36,118 bases of DNA from Sphingomonas sp. PsM26 (GCA_030433805.1 JARUXA010000029.1:1-36118); one strand, 5' to 3'. Counted from the first letter of the stretch, positions 24,501 through 32,328 are shown. Notes: generated from the letters alone by a model not told the origin. Program-made: numbers and translations.

Positions 24501-25435
24501 TGAAGCTCGTCAAAACCGTCCAGATCAAGGCCGGTGCAACCAACTTTAAGGTGCCGTCGGACTTCAAGCCCGGGAACCCATACTCGGTCGAGCTCGTCGG
24601 CGCTGGCGGGGATGGTCTGTTGTCGAACGACAGCTACAACCGCGGGGGCGGCGGCGGCGGCGGGTATGCGCTCGAGGATCGGGCCTCCATCCTTGCGCTT
24701 GCGGCGAACGATGTCGTGCCAATCCAGATTGGCTTCGGCGGTTCTCAAACCGATACCTACTTCAAGTCTGCAACCATTGCGAAGGCGGCAGCGGGACGTA
24801 ACGGCAAGAACGATGGCTCATCGTCAGCCGCGGCCCTCGGCGGCGCAAGTAACGTCGGTCGTGTGATCAACGCAGGTGGCAACGGCGGATTCACAGCGGC
24901 ATTGTACAATTGGTGCAGTGGCGGCGGCGGCGCTGGCGGACCATACGGTAAAGGCGGAAACGGGTTCAACGCGAACACCGGCAACTCTGGCGGCGGCGGT
25001 GGCGCGGAAACCGGAACCGACACTTCGATCGTCGACAACAGCGGTGAGAATAACCGCTTTGGCAAGGGGCGAGGCACCTCCGGCAGGTTCAGTTCCGGGC
25101 CGCCTACTGACGGCGTCGGCGGGGGTGGCGGCGGAAGCATGTGGGACACTAAGAGCGACAACTATCTTGTGAAGCTCGGTGGCAACGGAAGCATGGAAAT
25201 GCTCTCCGTCTGGACTGATTACTTCTCCGGAGAGACGGCTGGCGTCGGCGGCGGCGGCGGCGGATCTGGCCCTGGCATCGTCCCTACTGGAATGATCGTC
25301 GCAAAGGACGTTTCGTGCGGCGGCAAATACGGCGGCGGCGGTGGTGGAGTGGGCGTTGTCGATGGAACCACCGTGACAACCGGTCGCGTTGGTAAGGGTG
25401 GCGATGGACTGATCGTTTTTCGCTACCAGCCATGA
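21542..25435 (+). CDS. Clan GH-A cellulase-like tail protein with glycine-rich tip
   Basis: A 1297-residue protein. An N-terminal virion part (about 1-220) is followed by L-R-N-L-D-Y-S-R-A-N and W-A-D-R, then a barrel-like region with E501 in E-L-G-N-E-I-W-N (acid/base position of clan GH-A) and E714 in A-Y-E-G-G (nucleophile position). The L-x-G-N-E-x-W-N plus W-x-D-R pattern is that of the cellulase-like domain found in many phage and bacterial surface proteins. Two beta modules interrupt it, near 367-420 (V-x-x-G-S-G-I-K-V-G-D-T with G-T-G-G-A-G-T-Y) and 730-806. The C-terminal 264 residues (from about 1034) are a glycine-rich sandwich with seven runs of G5-G8, ending G-G-D-G-L-I-V-F-R-Y, like glycine-rich phage adhesin tips. 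The ribosome binding site is weak. Substrate unknown. Confidence 0.8.
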   Translation: MADIVFGSGANTPTGDLFSEAIPKLLARIVPREPMSKVARIGMNISPQKYYQLSRQHTNLAVGGSGFLKGSGYSSDDGARAMDARGNLISMAAGENYRKIMIRPGRDPRKLCIKWTQTGDERVAEVIPRQETGGHPAKIDQLTKLADGWYTVMWTPNPDYPEEVAQIVVAFNSASGNGKVMNLLVTECDDAGVPLTDEFWLPSFVADVSKLSSLRNLDYSRANGTTFMYSAEPITWADRTPAGSLGATDFWEPPVLSLGGITFSEPDYAGDGAWGGDGEVLVNGMGSRAMAHAYGARGNNFSIAIKAPSGSGDVTWSGTYPGRIIITITPPSTVTSEADVANFYQNHPTANWLLRAKWDVAASLNGVTMNVTRGSGIKVGDTIPTSAGVPANTTVSAFGTGTGGAGTYVLSTNVGNLGSKTFIIPRAPQTFAATSLTGGTFPVNRDGWSVEDHILLCNKAGTDAHVCVSLMASPDYIRGLCEFARDNLKPGLRFWLELGNEIWNFGTYYSHGWQVCRAIGLLYPSDTGTDLRRTAADKYAFKHGYAWLCKRAYTIAKDVFAANPSRLVRATAGMQQVNPAAGECSLLFDTLGMKDYTDTGMPALYEYSQLGDSTDAWKDGTCQGQWITGKSYAMLQYFTDFTTQKCYYTMVPHTSTTLAADLAAGKIVEAAGQGLLYPALRGQELAIDHAVEWATEFGARVNDRGIPLNFSAYEGGATGLDVIYRENFVVSTMAISGTDFVLTVDSTDAANVGGRPVAGDYIYSNRSNVTGFGGNMLVKAVATNGDNWTITVASSGTPTTIPAAISVAYGIQSHNQLMYKMLLNYTNSYEKYYAQSYHVSEVRRRIPNLDIAVDFNWEMGTPVPNKNHNYHIRVSPWSAPEYSRRWQAMLDGQAGKYVAYPVPGQATKPVITSAGYDSTAQTAVDLTFLNATVVNHWLVDGVAVSSADTYTPTPAQAIAGSKLVRRQVTTDANGIVTPYLSDPIPILKLVKTVQIKAGATNFKVPSDFKPGNPYSVELVGAGGDGLLSNDSYNRGGGGGGGYALEDRASILALAANDVVPIQIGFGGSQTDTYFKSATIAKAAAGRNGKNDGSSSAAALGGASNVGRVINAGGNGGFTAALYNWCSGGGGAGGPYGKGGNGFNANTGNSGGGGGAETGTDTSIVDNSGENNRFGKGRGTSGRFSSGPPTDGVGGGGGGSMWDTKSDNYLVKLGGNGSMEMLSVWTDYFSGETAGVGGGGGGSGPGIVPTGMIVAKDVSCGGKYGGGGGGVGVVDGTTVTTGRVGKGGDGLIVFRYQP

Positions 25436-25446
25436 CGGGCACCGTA

Positions 25447-25469
25447 AGGGGCGGCATAACGTCGCCCCT
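25447..25469. terminator. Hairpin ending the phage block
   Basis: A 9-bp stem (AGGGGCGGC with GTCGCCCCT, one G-U pair) around a five-base loop, beginning 12 bases after the stop of the large tail protein and 24 bases beyond the stop of the convergent PEP-CTERM gene. It can terminate both. No clear U-run follows. It begins with the same AGGGGC arm as the hairpin at 21254. Confidence 0.65.
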
Positions 25470-25492
25470 CACTGCATTGACTGGGTGAGCTG

Positions 25493-26038
25493 TTATGCTC
25501 GAATGACAGCCTGCCGGTATCTAGCGCGGGTCGCCCCTCCCACCATGCCAAAACCAGCGATCATCATCAGCCATGTCGAGGGTTCTGGCACAGACGGGAC
25601 GACTGCGAAGTCGAGAAACTGCGGACTGCCATGGCGCACCAGGTACGCATTAACGTCGATGAGATCGAACGCCTTTCCCGGCGTCAACGAGGTGAAAGTC
25701 ACGAGGAAGGGGACCGTATCACCCTCGCCTACGCCGTATAACGTTTCGGACTTTGGGTCGAAAAACGGCACTGTATGCCGATACGAATAGGACTCCACGT
25801 ACTTGCTCAGTCTCGTGCTCAAATACGACATCGACATCGAGTATTCGGCATCGGAGAAATCTGCGGGTCCGTCGTAGTTTTGTGACGCGGTAAAATCGGA
25901 AGACCAGTAATCGGCGTTCAGGGTCAGCGTAAGCGGCTTGCCGTACGAGAACGAGAAACTCTGTGTCGCATGGGCAGGTGCTGAGACCCCACATGACAAT
26001 ACGACCGCAACGATAGCCGCAGGCAAGTTGATACGCAT
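25493..26038 (-). CDS. PEP-CTERM sorted exported protein
   Basis: A 181-residue protein. The start at 26038 was chosen because it gives a standard signal peptide (M-R-I-N-L-P-A-A-I-V-A-V-V-L-S, then S-A-P-A-H-A cut site) with GGGAGA eight bases upstream; the longer frame from 26107 adds a charged extension that would hide the signal. The C-terminus has the sorting tag V-P-E-P-S-T-W-L-M-M-I-A-G-F-G-M-V-G-G followed by basic residues, the PEPxxWA-type CTERM signal common in sphingomonads and processed by exosortase. The 150-residue core between has no recognised domain and is rich in Ser, Tyr and Asp. It is convergent to the last phage gene. Probably a host gene for an extracellular or envelope protein, but a prophage cargo role cannot be excluded. 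Confidence 0.8.
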   Translation of the reverse strand: MRINLPAAIVAVVLSCGVSAPAHATQSFSFSYGKPLTLTLNADYWSSDFTASQNYDGPADFSDAEYSMSMSYLSTRLSKYVESYSYRHTVPFFDPKSETLYGVGEGDTVPFLVTFTSLTPGKAFDLIDVNAYLVRHGSPQFLDFAVVPSVPEPSTWLMMIAGFGMVGGATRARYRQAVIRA

Positions 26039-26153
26039 ACTCTTCTCCCTGTCTTCGCGCGAGAAGCTGCGCGGGAGAGCATTCCGAGTCGAGAGGGCGA
26101 ATCGCAAATGGTGAAAATTCTGTTAATTACGCCAGTGGGTTACGCCGGTTCGC

Positions 26154-26261
26154 TCCAACCGCGCGATCGCGACCCGCTACCACCAACTGGCCAGCAGATT
26201 CCTCGGTATGGTCCACCTCGCCACCGCCGGACACTGGCTTAAATTTGTCCACACCGCCTAG
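26154..26261 (+). pseudogene. IS5-family transposase C-terminal remnant
   Basis: A 35-codon open stretch ending in TAG reads S-N-R-A-I-A-T-R-Y-H-Q-L-A-S-R-F-L-G-M-V and then H-L-A-T-A-G-H-W-L-K-F-V-H-T-A. This matches the C-terminal end of IS5/IS427-type transposases (R-I-A-T-R-Y-x-K-L-A-x-x-F-L-x-x-V-x-L-A), which in sphingomonad copies often end W-L-K-F-V-H-T-A. Upstream the frame closes within about 40 nt and no transposase N-terminus or catalytic core is present, so this is a deletion scar. It sits at the junction between the phage block and the chromosomal mutasome genes and upstream of the PEP-CTERM gene. Confidence 0.7.
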
Positions 26262-26276
26262 TTGTCGCCATAGTAA

Positions 26277-26564
26277 TTAGTTTGGCGATACATCTTCATA
26301 CCGGCCTGCCCTTCGTAGTTGTCGGACGATCCCGTTGAAGGCCGCAGTCACCCCTTGTGCCCGACCGATCTCATTTTCCTGTTTCGCTGCATCCCAGTAG
26401 AGTTCGAGCGGCCAACGTTCCGGGCAGTGCGGCAATAGACAGCGAAGCGCGAGACGCACCTCTACTCCATCAACCCTGGAATCTGCGCAACGTGTGACCC
26501 CGTTGCGCAGGATGTGGATGGCCAGCGAAATGACAACACGCTGGTGACGTGGAAGCTGTGACAC
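26277..26564 (-). CDS. Small protein of unknown function downstream of dnaE2
   Basis: A 95-residue protein with a GTG start, four bases after the dnaE2 stop on the same strand, so probably the last gene of the imuA-imuB-dnaE2 transcript. It has H-Q-R-V-V-I-S-L-A-I-H-I-L-R-N-G-V-T-R-C-A-D and P-H-C-P-E-R-W-P-L-E-L-Y-W-D-A-A, then A-A-F-N-G-I-V-R-Q-L-R-R-A-G. The sequence is plausible protein with no low-complexity drift, but I do not recognise the family. The stop is 16 bases beyond the transposase remnant, so the C-terminus could have been altered by the insertion. Confidence 0.6.
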   Translation of the reverse strand: MSQLPRHQRVVISLAIHILRNGVTRCADSRVDGVEVRLALRCLLPHCPERWPLELYWDAAKQENEIGRAQGVTAAFNGIVRQLRRAGRYEDVSPN

Positions 26565-26567
26565 GGA

Positions 26568-29500
26568 TCAATGGAAGTCATGCGACTTGAACCGCACGAC
26601 CTCCTCCGGATCCATACCGTCGGCGTGGGGCGGCCAGTATTGGTTGCGTGGTTCTGGATTCCATCCCTTGTCGCCACGATCGGGCGAGCCCGGATGTTGC
26701 GCGGCATCGCCACGCCCGGTCCGGTGCGGAAACGACATGTCACCAACGCGGTGGAGCAGGTCGCCATGGTCGACGATCCGGCTGCAAATCACATGGATGA
26801 TCTCGCCTTCCTTCTGGACCTGCCCCTTCATGCCCACCATCGACGCTGACATAATCGTTCGGCGTTGTGCCTCAAAACGATCGGGCCACAGGATCCCATT
26901 GGCGATGCCCGTTTCGTCCTCGATCGTTATGAACAGCACGCCCTTGGCGGAACCGGGCTTCTGGCGGACGAGGACGATGCCGGCGACCTCGACGTATCGG
27001 CCGTCCCGGATGTTGGCGAGGTCAGCGCATTTGGTAACGCCGCGCCGCGTCAACTCGTCGCGCACGAACATCAGCGGATGCGCGCGAAGCGAGAGCTGCA
27101 GCGCCCGGTAATCCTCGATCACCTCTCGGCCGTCGGTCAGCGGCCGCAGTGCGACGTCTGGCTCGAGGCCTTCCGCGCTGAAGGTTTCGGCCGATCGATC
27201 AGCTGCCGCGAAAAGCGGTAGCGGAGCCTCGCCGAGCCCCCTCACCTTCCAAAGGCCTTGGCGGCGATCGACGCTGAAGCCGTGGAAGGCATCGCCGTCA
27301 GCCAGCTTTTCGATCGCGGCGCGCTGTACGCCAGACCGCCGCCAGACGTCCTCGACGCTCTCAAAGGCTGTGATCGTACGCGCGCCAACGATCTTTGCGC
27401 CATCAGCGTTCGACAGGCCGCGGATTTGGCGTAGGCCGAGCCGCACGGCAAGGTAGCGCCCGCCTGTCTTCTCCAGCGTGCAGTCCCAACGGCTCGCGTT
27501 GACGCATGGCGGCCGGACCTCGACGCCGTGGTCGCGCGCATCGCGCACGATTTGCGCTGGCGCGTAAAAACCCATCGGCTGCGCGTTCATCAGCGCAGCG
27601 CAGAACACGTCCGGGTGATGATGCTTCATCCACGAGGAGGCGTAGGAGATCTTGGCGAATGAAGCCGCGTGGCTCTCGGGGAAGCCGTAGCTCCCGAAGC
27701 CCTCGAGCTGGCGGAACGTACGCTCGGCAAACTCGCGCGGGTAGCCGCGTTCGACCATGCCCTCGATCAGCTTCTCGCTGAAGTGCGAGACGCCGCCTGT
27801 GAACTTGAACGTCGCCATGGCGCGGCGTAGCTGGTCCGCCTCGGCCGCGGTAAAGCCAGCACCGACGATGGCGACTTTCATCGCCTGTTCCTGGAATAGA
27901 GGAACACCAAGCGTCTTCTCCAGCACCGCGCGTAGCTCTGGCCGGGGGTATTCCGGCTTCTCGAGTCCCTCGCGCCGGCGAAGATACGGATGGACCATAT
28001 CGCCCTGGATTGGTCCTGGCCGAACGATCGCCACCTGGATCACGAGGTCGTAGAAGCGCCGCGGTTTCATCCGTGGCAGCATCGACATCTGCGCGCGGCT
28101 CTCGATCTGGAAGGTGCCGAGCGTATCTGCCTTGGAGATCATGGCGTAGACGTCCGGGTCGTCGTCCTGCAGGTCCGCCAGCCCGACCCGCAGCCCCTTG
28201 TCCGCCTCGAGCATGTTGAAGGCGCGGTTCATGCAACCGAGCATGCCCAGGCCAAGGACGTCGACCTTCATAAACTTCAGCGCGTCGATGTCGTCCTTAT
28301 CCCACTCAATGATCTGCCGGTCTTCCATCGCGGCTGGTTCGATCGGCACCAGATCATCAAGACGATCATGGGTCAGGACGAATCCGCCCGGGTGCTGGGA
28401 CATGTGCCGCGGCACACCAATCAGTTTTCGAGCAAGCTCAAGCGTAAGGCGGAGCCGGCGATCGCCAATGTCGAGGTTGAGCTCCTCGACTTGCTTCTCG
28501 CCTACGCCGTCGGCCGACCAGCCCCAGACAAGCCCCGCCAGTGAGGAGGTAAGATCCTCCGGCAGACCAAGCACCTTGCCGACGTCACGCACTGCTCCCC
28601 GCGCGCGGTAGCGCGTCACGACGGCCGTCAGCGCCGAGTGGTTGCGACCGTAGGTCTCGTAGATCCACTGAATGATCTCTTCGCGGCGCTCATGCTCAAA
28701 GTCGACGTCGATGTCGGGCGGCTCGCGGCGCTCCCCTGACACAAACCTTTCGAATAGCAGCTCATGTTTGATCGGGTCGATCGAGGTCACGCCAAGCACG
28801 AAACAGACGCACGAGTTGGCAGCCGATCCGCGCCCCTGACACAGGATCCCGCGCCGACGCGCTTCCCGCACAATCGCGTAGACGGTCAGAAAGTACGGCG
28901 CGTAGCCAAGCTCGCCAATCAGCCGCATTTCGTGCGTTATCTGGTCGGTATAGGCCTGCGGCACGTCGCCATCGAACATTCGCTCGACCGCTTCGGTAGC
29001 TAACCTCTGAAGCGCTTCCTGGGCCGTCAAACCGTCGATCAGCTTCTCATGTGGGTACTGATACTGAAGCTCACCAAGATTGAAGGTGCAGATCCGCGCG
29101 ATGTCGACGCTCGCCTGCAGTGCATCGGGATAGGCGCGGAAGCGCCGGACCATCTCGTCGGGCGATTTCAGCGCGCGATCGGCGTTCACTTCACGGCGAT
29201 AGCCAAGCTCGTCGACGGTGCACTTCTCGCGCACCGCGGTCACCACGTCCTGCAGCAGCCGTGCTTCAGGCGCATGGTAGAGTACGTCGCCGGTCACGAC
29301 CGCGCGCACTGCCGCTCCGCCAGCTTGTCGCGCCAGCGCATCGATGCGGACCACGTCGCCTGGCCGGCGCCGTTGGAACAGCGCCATGTAGCCCCGACGC
29401 CCGTAGATCGCCTTGAGGTCCTTCAGCGCCGCGAGGTTCTCTTCGTCCGCCTCATGCGGAAGCAGAATGGCGACGACGCCTTCAGACCATGGTTCCAGAT

Positions 29501-29831
29501 CATGCCAGTGCAGCAGGCAACCGCCCTTTCCCGCCCGCTTTTTACCGACGGTCAGCAATCGGGTGATCCGCGACCAGGCCGAACGATCCGTTGGGTAAAG
29601 CAGCAAGCGCCGGCCGCACGATAGATCGATGCGCGTACCCGCGATCGAGCGGACGCCAGTGGCTTTCTGCGCTTCCCATGCGCGCACAACGCCGGCGACC
29701 GTGCCGATGTCGCTGACGCCGATCGCCGGGTAGCCAAGCACGGCAGCGGCCGCGAACAGCTCGTCCGGACTGGACGCTCCGCGCAGGAGCGAGAAGTGCG
29801 TCAGCACCTGAAGCTCGACATAGTGGGTCAT
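26568..29831 (-). CDS. dnaE2: Error-prone DNA polymerase III alpha subunit DnaE2 (ImuC)
   Basis: A 1087-residue C-family polymerase of the ImuC/DnaE2 branch, which does SOS translesion synthesis together with ImuA and ImuB. The N-terminal PHP domain begins L-T-H-F-S-L-L-R-G-A-S-S-P-D-E-L. The palm carries R-G-S-A-A-N-S-C-V and the catalytic P-D-I-D-V-D-F-E-H-E-R-R-E-E motif (D373, D375, D377); the third catalytic Asp fits D524 in F-M-K-V-D-V-L-G-L. A helix-hairpin-helix region and a C-terminal OB domain (V-E-V-A-G-I-V-L-V-R-Q-K-P-G-S-A) follow. Length is normal. The ATG at 29831 is used because it overlaps the imuB stop (ATGA) and matches the family N-terminus; the longer frame to 29852 is not needed. 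Confidence 0.95.
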   Translation of the reverse strand: MTHYVELQVLTHFSLLRGASSPDELFAAAAVLGYPAIGVSDIGTVAGVVRAWEAQKATGVRSIAGTRIDLSCGRRLLLYPTDRSAWSRITRLLTVGKKRAGKGGCLLHWHDLEPWSEGVVAILLPHEADEENLAALKDLKAIYGRRGYMALFQRRRPGDVVRIDALARQAGGAAVRAVVTGDVLYHAPEARLLQDVVTAVREKCTVDELGYRREVNADRALKSPDEMVRRFRAYPDALQASVDIARICTFNLGELQYQYPHEKLIDGLTAQEALQRLATEAVERMFDGDVPQAYTDQITHEMRLIGELGYAPYFLTVYAIVREARRRGILCQGRGSAANSCVCFVLGVTSIDPIKHELLFERFVSGERREPPDIDVDFEHERREEIIQWIYETYGRNHSALTAVVTRYRARGAVRDVGKVLGLPEDLTSSLAGLVWGWSADGVGEKQVEELNLDIGDRRLRLTLELARKLIGVPRHMSQHPGGFVLTHDRLDDLVPIEPAAMEDRQIIEWDKDDIDALKFMKVDVLGLGMLGCMNRAFNMLEADKGLRVGLADLQDDDPDVYAMISKADTLGTFQIESRAQMSMLPRMKPRRFYDLVIQVAIVRPGPIQGDMVHPYLRRREGLEKPEYPRPELRAVLEKTLGVPLFQEQAMKVAIVGAGFTAAEADQLRRAMATFKFTGGVSHFSEKLIEGMVERGYPREFAERTFRQLEGFGSYGFPESHAASFAKISYASSWMKHHHPDVFCAALMNAQPMGFYAPAQIVRDARDHGVEVRPPCVNASRWDCTLEKTGGRYLAVRLGLRQIRGLSNADGAKIVGARTITAFESVEDVWRRSGVQRAAIEKLADGDAFHGFSVDRRQGLWKVRGLGEAPLPLFAAADRSAETFSAEGLEPDVALRPLTDGREVIEDYRALQLSLRAHPLMFVRDELTRRGVTKCADLANIRDGRYVEVAGIVLVRQKPGSAKGVLFITIEDETGIANGILWPDRFEAQRRTIMSASMVGMKGQVQKEGEIIHVICSRIVDHGDLLHRVGDMSFPHRTGRGDAAQHPGSPDRGDKGWNPEPRNQYWPPHADGMDPEEVVRFKSHDFH

Positions 29832-31618
29832 CCAAAGACCCCGTGCATCCACCAGGACAGGTCGCCGGTGTCGTCCTCGAAACCATCGCCACGACGGAAT
29901 ACCCAGTAGCGGCCGCCAGTCTCATCCTCGATGCGGTAATAGTCGCGGACCGCCCACACTTCCGCGTCGCGCCGCCACCATTCACCGTGGACACGCTCGG
30001 GACCGTCGCCCCCAACCACCTTGTACGTCGTGCCGCGCCACTCGAAGCGACGCGGAGGTTGGTCGGGCATCAGCGCTATCACGCGATGCAGTGGCTCTGG
30101 ATGTGCGAAGAGACGGATTGGCCGCTTCCACTCAGGCCATGTTCCCGGCAGCTCGTTGGGATCGGATTTGACCACGGCCCGCTCCGGGACATGGCTTTCG
30201 ACGGGAGCGACGCGAAAGACCGAGTGCATTCCGATCCTGCCGGCGATCAGGTCGATCAGGCGCGCCGGGTCGCGCACCAGCGTCTCGCCTGCGAGGACGG
30301 CGCCCAGATCAACCGCGTCGAGCGGCTCCGTGTGTGGCGCCACCATTTGAAACTGCTCGAGGCCCATGCCGGGATCGATGCGCTCGATCCGCAACTTCAG
30401 CAGCCGCAGGAGGTGAGAGACCTCCCGTGTCGGCCGGGATGTGCCGACAGCCACGATTTGCTCGGTGCCGTCGACGCGCATTCCCGTCAGGCGGAGCGAG
30501 CGTGCGCCAACGCCTTTCGCCCGCAGCAGCACGACAAGATCGCCTAGGAGGTCACCCATGACCTGTTCGATCGCCTCAGCAGTGCTAATGGGCTCCACTA
30601 GCCGGCGTTCGACCGCCGGGACCTCGATGTCCTCTCGCGGGGTGATAGGCTCTGCGACACCGCCCAGGGCTTGATCGAAGCGTGTGATGGTCGGCAGGCC
30701 GAGACGGCGCGCGAGGGGGCCGCGCGCGACCGGGAGGAGATCCGCGATCCGCTCGAAGCCAAATTTGCGCGCAGCGATCAACGCCGTGGGCGTCAGGCGC
30801 AACGCGGCGATCGGCAATGGGCTGAGCGCCTCGACCGTGCCGTGTGGCTCGACGCGAGTAAGATCGGCTTTGCCGAAACGGGCCAGCGCGTGGGCGGCCC
30901 CCGGCGTATCGGCGACCGCGACGCGCGCGGTGAAGCCTGCACGACGGCAAAAGGCGAGCAGACGGCGGCAGAACCGCTCTTCTCCGCCATGGAGGTGATC
31001 GCAGCCGGCGAGATCAATCCAAAGGCCATCAGCCGGGGTGACAGCCGCGATCGGCGACCAGCGCCGTACCGCCAGCAGAGCGAGGCGATCGAGGAGTGCT
31101 GCATCGGCTTCCGGCTCAAACGGACGAAAGTCGAGATCGGACACCAGCGCGCGGGCGTGGGTGGCGGCCATACCGGGATGGATGCCGAGCGCCTGCGCAC
31201 CGGTGCAGGCAGCGACCACCTCTTCGCGCCGGCCGACCTTACCAACGAGAGCGAGTGGCGCATGCTGGACCGGGGGCATAACTGGCGTGGCGAGCCGCAA
31301 CGCAGGCGCCTGCGCCTGCGCCTTGTACGGGTGGCTCGCCGCTTCCGATCGCCTGCCAAGCTCTCGCATTGGTGGCTGCGCATGGACGGGGAGCGACGCG
31401 ATCTGCGCCTCGACCTCTTCACGCGACTGCGCACTGGTCCGTGCCCAGCGGGCGCCAGGCCGCCAACCGCCGCCCCGCGGCACCGAACAGGTACCCGGGT
31501 CGTCGTCGACCGGCAGTTGCAGGGCGGGCCGCTCAGGCGGCCGCGTAGCGGGCCGTTCCAACCGCCTCAGCCGCTCGATGGCTAAGTTCGGCAGGAACAG
31601 CGAGACGACCCGTCTCAT
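29828..31618 (-). CDS. imuB: ImuB, Y-family polymerase-like SOS mutagenesis protein
   Basis: A 596-residue ImuB. The N-terminus R-R-V-V-S-L-F-L-P-N-L-A-I-E-R-L-R-R is the family start, where true Y-family polymerases have the D-x-D active-site motif; ImuB proteins lack these acids and act as a non-catalytic hub linking ImuA, DnaE2 and the beta clamp. An 80-90 residue Pro/Arg-rich insertion follows, then the palm/finger region (T-G-A-Q-A-L-G-I-H-P-G-M-A-A-T-H-A-R-A-L) and the little-finger-like C-terminal half. The C-terminus E-V-W-A-V-R-D-Y-Y-R-I-E-D-E-T-G-G-R-Y-W is typical. It overlaps imuA by 86 bases and the dnaE2 start by four, so the three are co-transcribed and probably co-translated. 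Confidence 0.93.
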   Translation of the reverse strand: MRRVVSLFLPNLAIERLRRLERPATRPPERPALQLPVDDDPGTCSVPRGGGWRPGARWARTSAQSREEVEAQIASLPVHAQPPMRELGRRSEAASHPYKAQAQAPALRLATPVMPPVQHAPLALVGKVGRREEVVAACTGAQALGIHPGMAATHARALVSDLDFRPFEPEADAALLDRLALLAVRRWSPIAAVTPADGLWIDLAGCDHLHGGEERFCRRLLAFCRRAGFTARVAVADTPGAAHALARFGKADLTRVEPHGTVEALSPLPIAALRLTPTALIAARKFGFERIADLLPVARGPLARRLGLPTITRFDQALGGVAEPITPREDIEVPAVERRLVEPISTAEAIEQVMGDLLGDLVVLLRAKGVGARSLRLTGMRVDGTEQIVAVGTSRPTREVSHLLRLLKLRIERIDPGMGLEQFQMVAPHTEPLDAVDLGAVLAGETLVRDPARLIDLIAGRIGMHSVFRVAPVESHVPERAVVKSDPNELPGTWPEWKRPIRLFAHPEPLHRVIALMPDQPPRRFEWRGTTYKVVGGDGPERVHGEWWRRDAEVWAVRDYYRIEDETGGRYWVFRRGDGFEDDTGDLSWWMHGVFG

Positions 31619-32294
31619 CGCTGCCCTCCACAGTTAGGGAAAAGCCTTCACCACCGCGTTGCCGCGCCAATTCGACCGTCCATGTCGCTTTTCCTACACC
31701 CGCGACCTCTAGGCGTGCCGAAGGCGCGGAACCGATCCGCCAGCGCGTCCACGCGGCAGAAGGTTCGGCGAAAGGATCCTGGTCGCGGCCGCGTCGACGA
31801 CGCAGTAGTAGTACCGGCATGTCGGCTTCAGCCGCGACCAGCTGCAGGCGACGCGTTGCGACCATCGACACTTTGCTCGCCTCAGCGACGATCGCCGCTG
31901 GGGTGCCGTCGCGCACCGCGTCCTCGATTACGGCGAGCAGCGCGGCATCGTCTGTCGGTTGCGCATAGAGCACACTTGCCGAAGACAACCCCGCCTGCTC
32001 CAGCCCCGGAGCATAGAGGTCATGTCGGCACGATGCCCATAACACAGGTCCGCCTGTGTTGGCAGCTTCACGTGCCGCAATACCAGCGAGAAACAATGTA
32101 GTTGCTGCATCGTCAACCAACGTTCCGCTGTTTGCCGTCGCCTCATGGAGCGCTCCCGCACGAAGTCCCCCTGCCCCCAACCGGTTATCGATGGCATCAA
32201 TGCCAAACGGCAGAACACGGTAGTCGGTCGCCGGAATGGCGATAGTTCGCAAGCGAGCTATGCTGAGCGCTTCGGTGTTGGGGGCGGTAGGCAT
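31533..32294 (-). CDS. imuA: ImuA, RecA-like SOS mutagenesis protein
   Basis: A 253-residue ImuA, first gene of the mutasome operon. I use ATG 32294 because it begins the family region and lies just after the LexA box; the frame to 32420 runs through the promoter. It has L-P-F-G-I-D-A-I-D-N-R-L-G-A-G-G-L-R-A-G-A-L-H-E-A-T, the RecA/RadA-like opening in which the P-loop is degenerate, V-L-W-A-S-C-R-H-D-L-Y-A-P-G-L-E-Q-A-G-L, and the A-A-E-A-D-M-P-V-L-L-L-R-R-R-R strand-loop, ending with W-T-V-E-L-A-R-Q-R-G-G. It supports ImuB/DnaE2 at stalled forks after DNA damage. No clear Shine-Dalgarno precedes the start, so initiation may be weak or leaderless. Confidence 0.92.
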   Translation of the reverse strand: MPTAPNTEALSIARLRTIAIPATDYRVLPFGIDAIDNRLGAGGLRAGALHEATANSGTLVDDAATTLFLAGIAAREAANTGGPVLWASCRHDLYAPGLEQAGLSSASVLYAQPTDDAALLAVIEDAVRDGTPAAIVAEASKVSMVATRRLQLVAAEADMPVLLLRRRRGRDQDPFAEPSAAWTRWRIGSAPSARLEVAGVGKATWTVELARQRGGEGFSLTVEGSDETGRLAVPAELSHRAAEAVGTARYAAA

Positions 32295-32313
32295 TGTGAG
32301 GTACGACTCGATT

Positions 32314-32328
32314 GTTCCCCTTATGTTC
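32314..32328 (-). promoter_or_regulatory. LexA box for imuA-imuB-dnaE2
   Basis: GTTC-CCCTTAT-GTTC on the plus strand (GAAC-N7-GAAC as read from the operon) is an exact match to the alphaproteobacterial LexA operator GTTC-N7-GTTC. It is 19 bases upstream of the imuA ATG and overlaps the proposed -10, where a bound repressor would block initiation. Confidence 0.9.

Noticed and set aside
24640..25420. Repeated GGCGGC tracts that might be taken for a CRISPR or tandem-repeat array
   Set aside because: The tracts code for the glycine-rich tip of the 1297-residue protein; spacing is irregular and there are no spacers.
26108..26153. An upstream continuation of the IS5 transposase remnant
   Set aside because: The frame has a stop at 26124 and the residues before about 26154 no longer resemble the transposase.
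27403..28236. A 277-codon minus-strand frame inside dnaE2
   Set aside because: It is read in another register of the conserved DnaE2 palm region and has Arg-rich low-complexity sequence.
30671..31585. A 304-codon plus-strand frame opposite imuB
   Set aside because: It is antisense to a well-supported ImuB and has no motif of its own.
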